Source of the DNA: Phycisphaerae bacterium | GTDB lineage: Bacteria > Planctomycetota > Phycisphaerae > UBA1845 > PWPN01 | Length of the DNA stretch: 16,839 nucleotides | Reading direction: 5' to 3' | Assembly: GCA_026647385.1 (NCBI GenBank) | Contig: JAPKGY010000011.1 | Coordinates: 1 to 16,839, forward strand | Part shown: positions 13,956 to 16,839 of the stretch, in pieces | Numbering within the stretch: the first letter of the stretch is position 1 | Layout: every line of letters begins with the position of its first letter | Notes under the pieces: model-generated | What the model was told of the DNA's origin: nothing | Databases searched by the model: none | Seen by the model: the letters and a program-made list of their open reading frames with translations, nothing else | Program-made: the position numbers and the translations under genes

Positions 13956-14540
13956 TCAGGCCGTCGTTCGCCGGCGCCGAAGAAGGGTCAGCGCGCCCAC
14001 GGCTGCGAGTCCCAGAGTCGCCGGCTCGGGAACAAAGAATCCGCGAATCTCGCCGCCGGTGAACGACATGGTGTGGAGATTGAGGTAGGCCCGGCCTTCA
14101 GCCAGGTGCGACGCCAGCGCCGCTTCGGCGCCCGCCGGTGTCGCGCCATTCGCGGCAATGAACGCGGGATTCCAATTCGCGGCATTGGTCAGATCCAGGA
14201 TCTGATTGTAGTTCCCGCTGGTCACTCCCAACGGAAAGCCCGCGAACGCGGGGACTGCGGTAGCCACTCCGGCCACCCCGGTGAGAGGTACGGAGGTGGG
14301 GCTGTGTATATGGGCGCCGCTCGTGGTGCCGATCAAACCGGTGAAGCTGATCTGCAGGTGCAGGGTGTGGGCTACGTCGTCGTAGTCAGCCTGGGCGGTG
14401 CCGGTCCCCGGCGATGCGTTGGGCGGAGATTCGCTGGGTCCGTCGAGGGTGGCCGTATACGAGAAAATCGTCGCGAAGGACGGAGCGGCCAAACCCACCA
14501 GTGCCACCCCGAAAACGGTCGGACTGAATGCGCGCCTCAT
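13956..14540 (-). CDS. CHRD-domain protein with PEP-CTERM sorting signal
   Basis: An exported protein of 194 residues. Residues 1-23 form a signal peptide (Arg-Arg, hydrophobic core, cleavage likely after PSFA). The CHRD domain spans about 26-168 and shows its hallmarks: YTATLDGPSESPP near the start, GAHIHSP at 75-81, and AYLNLHTMSFTGGEIRGFF at 151-169. The C-terminus is a classic PEP-CTERM: VPEP (170-173), a hydrophobic stretch (about 174-187) and RRRR. PEP-CTERM proteins are processed by exosortase and linked to the envelope or extracellular matrix. CHRD domains are structural modules first seen in chordin, and their bacterial role is unknown. The start at 14540 is supported by GGGAGGA 7 bases upstream and the signal peptide; the upstream in-frame extension to 14714 is rejected. 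No exosortase is in the window. Confidence 0.9.
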   Translation of the reverse strand: MRRAFSPTVFGVALVGLAAPSFATIFSYTATLDGPSESPPNASPGTGTAQADYDDVAHTLHLQISFTGLIGTTSGAHIHSPTSVPLTGVAGVATAVPAFAGFPLGVTSGNYNQILDLTNAANWNPAFIAANGATPAGAEAALASHLAEGRAYLNLHTMSFTGGEIRGFFVPEPATLGLAAVGALTLLRRRRTTA

Positions 14541-14560
14541 AGCTCGATCCTCCCTCCCGG

Positions 14561-14576
14561 AGAAGTTTTTACTTCT
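14561..14576. repeat. Small inverted repeat in the CHRD gene leader
   Basis: AGAAGT, loop TTTT, ACTTCT. It is a perfect 6-bp palindromic stem 20 bases upstream of the CHRD start, just outside the ribosome site. It could be a leader hairpin or operator half-sites. Confidence 0.4.
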
Positions 14577-14625
14577 AGCGAACACACAAACGCACCCGGC
14601 TCGGCAGCCGGCCGATCTCGACGGA

Positions 14626-14631
14626 ATTGTA
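14626..14631 (-). promoter_or_regulatory. Possible -10 box of the CHRD/PEP-CTERM gene
   Basis: On the minus strand this reads TACAAT followed by TCC, about 85 bases upstream of the start codon; no convincing -35 is seen. The rest of the 14541-14744 gap shows no coding signal. Confidence 0.35.
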
Positions 14632-14744
14632 GCGCGGGTGGGCCGGTTGGCGGCGGGCGAGGCCACGAGACAACCGCAAAAATGGCCAGGAATATCCTTG
14701 GCGCCCGAAAACAATCCAGGCGGTCAGGGGTGAGGCACGGGGAC

Positions 14745-16838
14745 TCAGAGACGCAGCCAGCGCTCGGTTAGGTTCAGCAGCGGGGCGGGTACCTGCCCCT
14801 GCCCGTCCTGGAGCACGCCGCGAAGGTGGCCCTGTCGGTCGTGCCAAAGCGCGAGGTCGACCCGCTCGGGCAGGTCGATCTTCAACTCGCCGGCGCGCAG
14901 ACTCTTGAGTCCGCCGGCCGCCACGGCATCAACTTTCCCCTGTTTATCCAGACGAATGGCGAAAAGCCCTACCGCATCCACAACCACCTCGTGCCCCTCG
15001 ACCGTGACTGTCCGCTGAATCGGATCGCCGGAGGCTGCCTCGACGCCTGAAACCACGACATAGGTTCCATCCACCATGCGGCAGGCGCCCCTGGCCGGCG
15101 GCGCGATGGAGCGACACCCCATAAAACCGAGCGCGCGGTCGGCCCGCGCCTGCCGAACGACTTCGGCCGCGCTCAGCTCCGCGACGACCCGTTCGACGAG
15201 GGTTTTGGCATCATCCAGGGCGATCATTTCGGCGGGCAGCGATCCATTTCCGTCAAAGGCTTGTCCCTCGAAGTTGCGCGTCCATTGCCCGATCCGGTAC
15301 AGAGTGCTCTGGCCGTTGGCGGCCTCGCGGAAGAACTCGGCTGTCGCCGCTTTGTCGAGGTCCGGATGGTACAGCACAACGGCGCGATAGCGCTGCGGGC
15401 CGTACCGAACGTAGCCGTCCTCACCCACGGCCAACGACCCGGTCCAGATCTCGGTCGTGGGGATCAGATCCGCCGGATACCCGGCTTGCCAGAGCGCGTC
15501 GCACAGAACCAAGCCGACGTCGTCATAAGCCGGGCCGGCCCAGTTCATGGCGCAGGGCTGGCCGAAGACGATAGCCACCGGGCAGTCCAGCGGACTTTGG
15601 GTGATGAAGTTGAGCAGCCGAACGCGGCAATCCCCCCGCATCAGCCCGCCTCGGAGCAACCCTTGATAGCGATTCTCGTTGGGCTCCTTCGCCAGATCGA
15701 CGGGCCATAGCGGGTGATAGTCGATTCGCCCGCCGGTCAATGCGCCCGCCCACATCTCCGCCTGATAGTCCGCCGGATTCGGCGAGTAATACATGTTGAA
15801 CCAGACCGGACTGCCCCACTTCTTGGCGAGGGCTGTTCGGACACAATACGGAGTGATTTCATCGGTCTGGGCCCAATCGCGGCGAACGATCCACCAATCC
15901 AGGCCGTTCTTCCTGAACTCCCGTCGATCCGGGTAAGGCCACCAGGTCGGATGGGTTGCGACCACCGCCTCGGGGCCCCAGATCGACTTGACCGCATCGT
16001 AGAAATCGTTTTCGACCTTGGCGTTGCGGAGCCGGCACATCTCTCGGAAGTGGTTGATGGCCGCCAGGCGCTCCGCCTCCCGCCCCGCCTCACCGTAGGT
16101 CATGAGCAGGCCATCGCGCAGGAGTTCGCGTCCGCCGGTTTGCTCGCCGTAGGCCTGGGCCAGAAAACGCGAATACCAATAGTCGTCGTGGGCCGGGTTG
16201 CCGTCGAAACACGGCGGAAAACCCCACTCGTCCTTGCACGCACCCGCCAGCGGCACGTCGCGATAGCTGTTCAGAATCCGCCTCTGGAACGACAGGAGAT
16301 GCGGCGCGAAGACGTCCGCGGTCAATAGCGTGAACGACACCATCGCGCAGGCGGTCTGACCCGCCATGTCCGGATCGCACGGGATCGAGACCGACACCGC
16401 CTCCTGTGTGGCGGAGGTCGTGTGGCAACGAGCGGTGATGTCCCGCACGGTCTGTGGCTTGATCCCGTCAGGGCCTCGTTGGTACGCGTAGACCCGAACC
16501 ACGCGGCCGGCCTGCTGCGAGTCGTAGGAGGCTTGAAACGTATAGTGATCCGACAACCGGTCTCTCGGAATGGCGAGAGTCGCTTCGCCGGAACTCTTCA
16601 AGGCCACTTCCCGCAGACGGAGAATCTCCTGAAGTTCGTCGGGATGAGCTTGCCCGAACGCCTCCCGGGCCAGCCGGACGTCCAGATCCAGCGCGATTCC
16701 GATCCCGAACCGCGCGGCATGCTGAGCAGCCCGACCGATCTCTTCCCGCACCGCCTCATCGGTCACCAACCTGCCGGGTGCGCGAATCGTGGTCGCCAGC
16801 AAGTTGACTCCCGAATGCCGAGCCGTCATCTCGATATG
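14745..16838 (-). CDS. Large protein of unrecognised family, possibly glycoside-hydrolase-like; 5' end outside window
   Basis: The frame is open to the window edge. Its first residues (about GVNLLATTIRAP, counting from the ATG at 16829) look like an inner barrel strand rather than an N-terminus, so the gene probably begins outside. Residues 1-390 alternate strands and helices like a TIM barrel. Candidate acidic catalytic residues are D200-E201 in CKDEWGFPP and D323-E324 in QTDEITPY. Aromatic-rich stretches (HPTWWPYPDRRE, WFNMYYSPNP, HPLWPVD) suggest a sugar-binding cleft. Residues about 395-560 look like a Rossmann-type domain, as in the trimerisation domain of GH42 enzymes (CPVAIVFG, YRAVVLYHPDLDK). 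The last 130 residues look beta-rich. No family motif was recognised with confidence. The glycoside hydrolase label rests on shape and composition only. Confidence 0.6.
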   Translation of the reverse strand, partial: HIEMTARHSGVNLLATTIRAPGRLVTDEAVREEIGRAAQHAARFGIGIALDLDVRLAREAFGQAHPDELQEILRLREVALKSSGEATLAIPRDRLSDHYTFQASYDSQQAGRVVRVYAYQRGPDGIKPQTVRDITARCHTTSATQEAVSVSIPCDPDMAGQTACAMVSFTLLTADVFAPHLLSFQRRILNSYRDVPLAGACKDEWGFPPCFDGNPAHDDYWYSRFLAQAYGEQTGGRELLRDGLLMTYGEAGREAERLAAINHFREMCRLRNAKVENDFYDAVKSIWGPEAVVATHPTWWPYPDRREFRKNGLDWWIVRRDWAQTDEITPYCVRTALAKKWGSPVWFNMYYSPNPADYQAEMWAGALTGGRIDYHPLWPVDLAKEPNENRYQGLLRGGLMRGDCRVRLLNFITQSPLDCPVAIVFGQPCAMNWAGPAYDDVGLVLCDALWQAGYPADLIPTTEIWTGSLAVGEDGYVRYGPQRYRAVVLYHPDLDKAATAEFFREAANGQSTLYRIGQWTRNFEGQAFDGNGSLPAEMIALDDAKTLVERVVAELSAAEVVRQARADRALGFMGCRSIAPPARGACRMVDGTYVVVSGVEAASGDPIQRTVTVEGHEVVVDAVGLFAIRLDKQGKVDAVAAGGLKSLRAGELKIDLPERVDLALWHDRQGHLRGVLQDGQGQVPAPLLNLTERWLRL

Positions 16839-16839
16839 G

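Overview
The window is GC-rich, densely coding bacterial DNA. It most resembles a Planctomycetota genome of the Phycisphaerae type. The main reasons are a PEP-CTERM protein ending in a VPEP motif, a short hydrophobic stretch and an RRRR tail; a eukaryotic-type (GT3) glycogen synthase; a multidomain pectate-lyase-like lipoprotein; and a large carbohydrate-active-looking enzyme. This placement is inference from gene content. There is no rRNA or other direct taxonomic marker. No tRNA, rRNA, CRISPR array, transposase, phage gene or defence island was recognised.

Layout. Bases 1 to about 102 do not match the rest: they are AT-rich and read, on the minus strand, as a piece of threonyl-tRNA synthetase. 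This abuts the 5'-truncated end of a DsbD/ScsB-type disulfide reductase gene (to 2455, plus), so the left edge is probably an assembly or cloning chimera. Converging on it are two coupled minus-strand genes, an inositol-monophosphatase-family phosphatase (2592-3407) and a xylulokinase (3407-4951), joined by a TAATG overlap. The gap between xylB and the divergent rlmN holds six 15-bp tandem repeats (three 30-bp units) fused to a perfect 11-bp inverted repeat. rlmN (5238-6356) is followed by a secreted lipoprotein with two fibronectin III domains, a PL1-type beta-helix and a C-terminal calcium-binding-type repeat (6577-9006).

The clearest regulated unit lies at 9040-10074: a good sigma-70-like promoter, a fluoride (crcB) riboswitch with an unusually long inserted hairpin, the fluoride channel gene crcB, and a DUF190 gene. 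Fluoride entering the cell should stabilise the aptamer pseudoknot and raise CrcB, which exports fluoride. A hairpin just 3' of the aptamer re-uses the pseudoknot strand and is the likely switching element.

Further right on the plus strand are a sugar-phosphate isomerase/epimerase-like TIM barrel (10204-11028), the GT3 glycogen synthase (about 11147-13138) and a DinB-family protein (13234-13773). On the minus strand are a CHRD-domain PEP-CTERM protein (13956-14540) and a large protein of unknown family, probably a glycoside-hydrolase-like enzyme, running off the right edge (14745 to the end). The carbohydrate theme (xylulokinase, polysaccharide lyase, isomerase, GH-like protein, glycogen synthase) suits a polysaccharide-degrading heterotroph, but the genes are not one obvious operon.

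I did not find a convincing wholly new system. The items most worth a second look are the fluoride riboswitch architecture, the unknown GH-like protein, the repeat/palindrome block upstream of rlmN, and the left-edge chimera.
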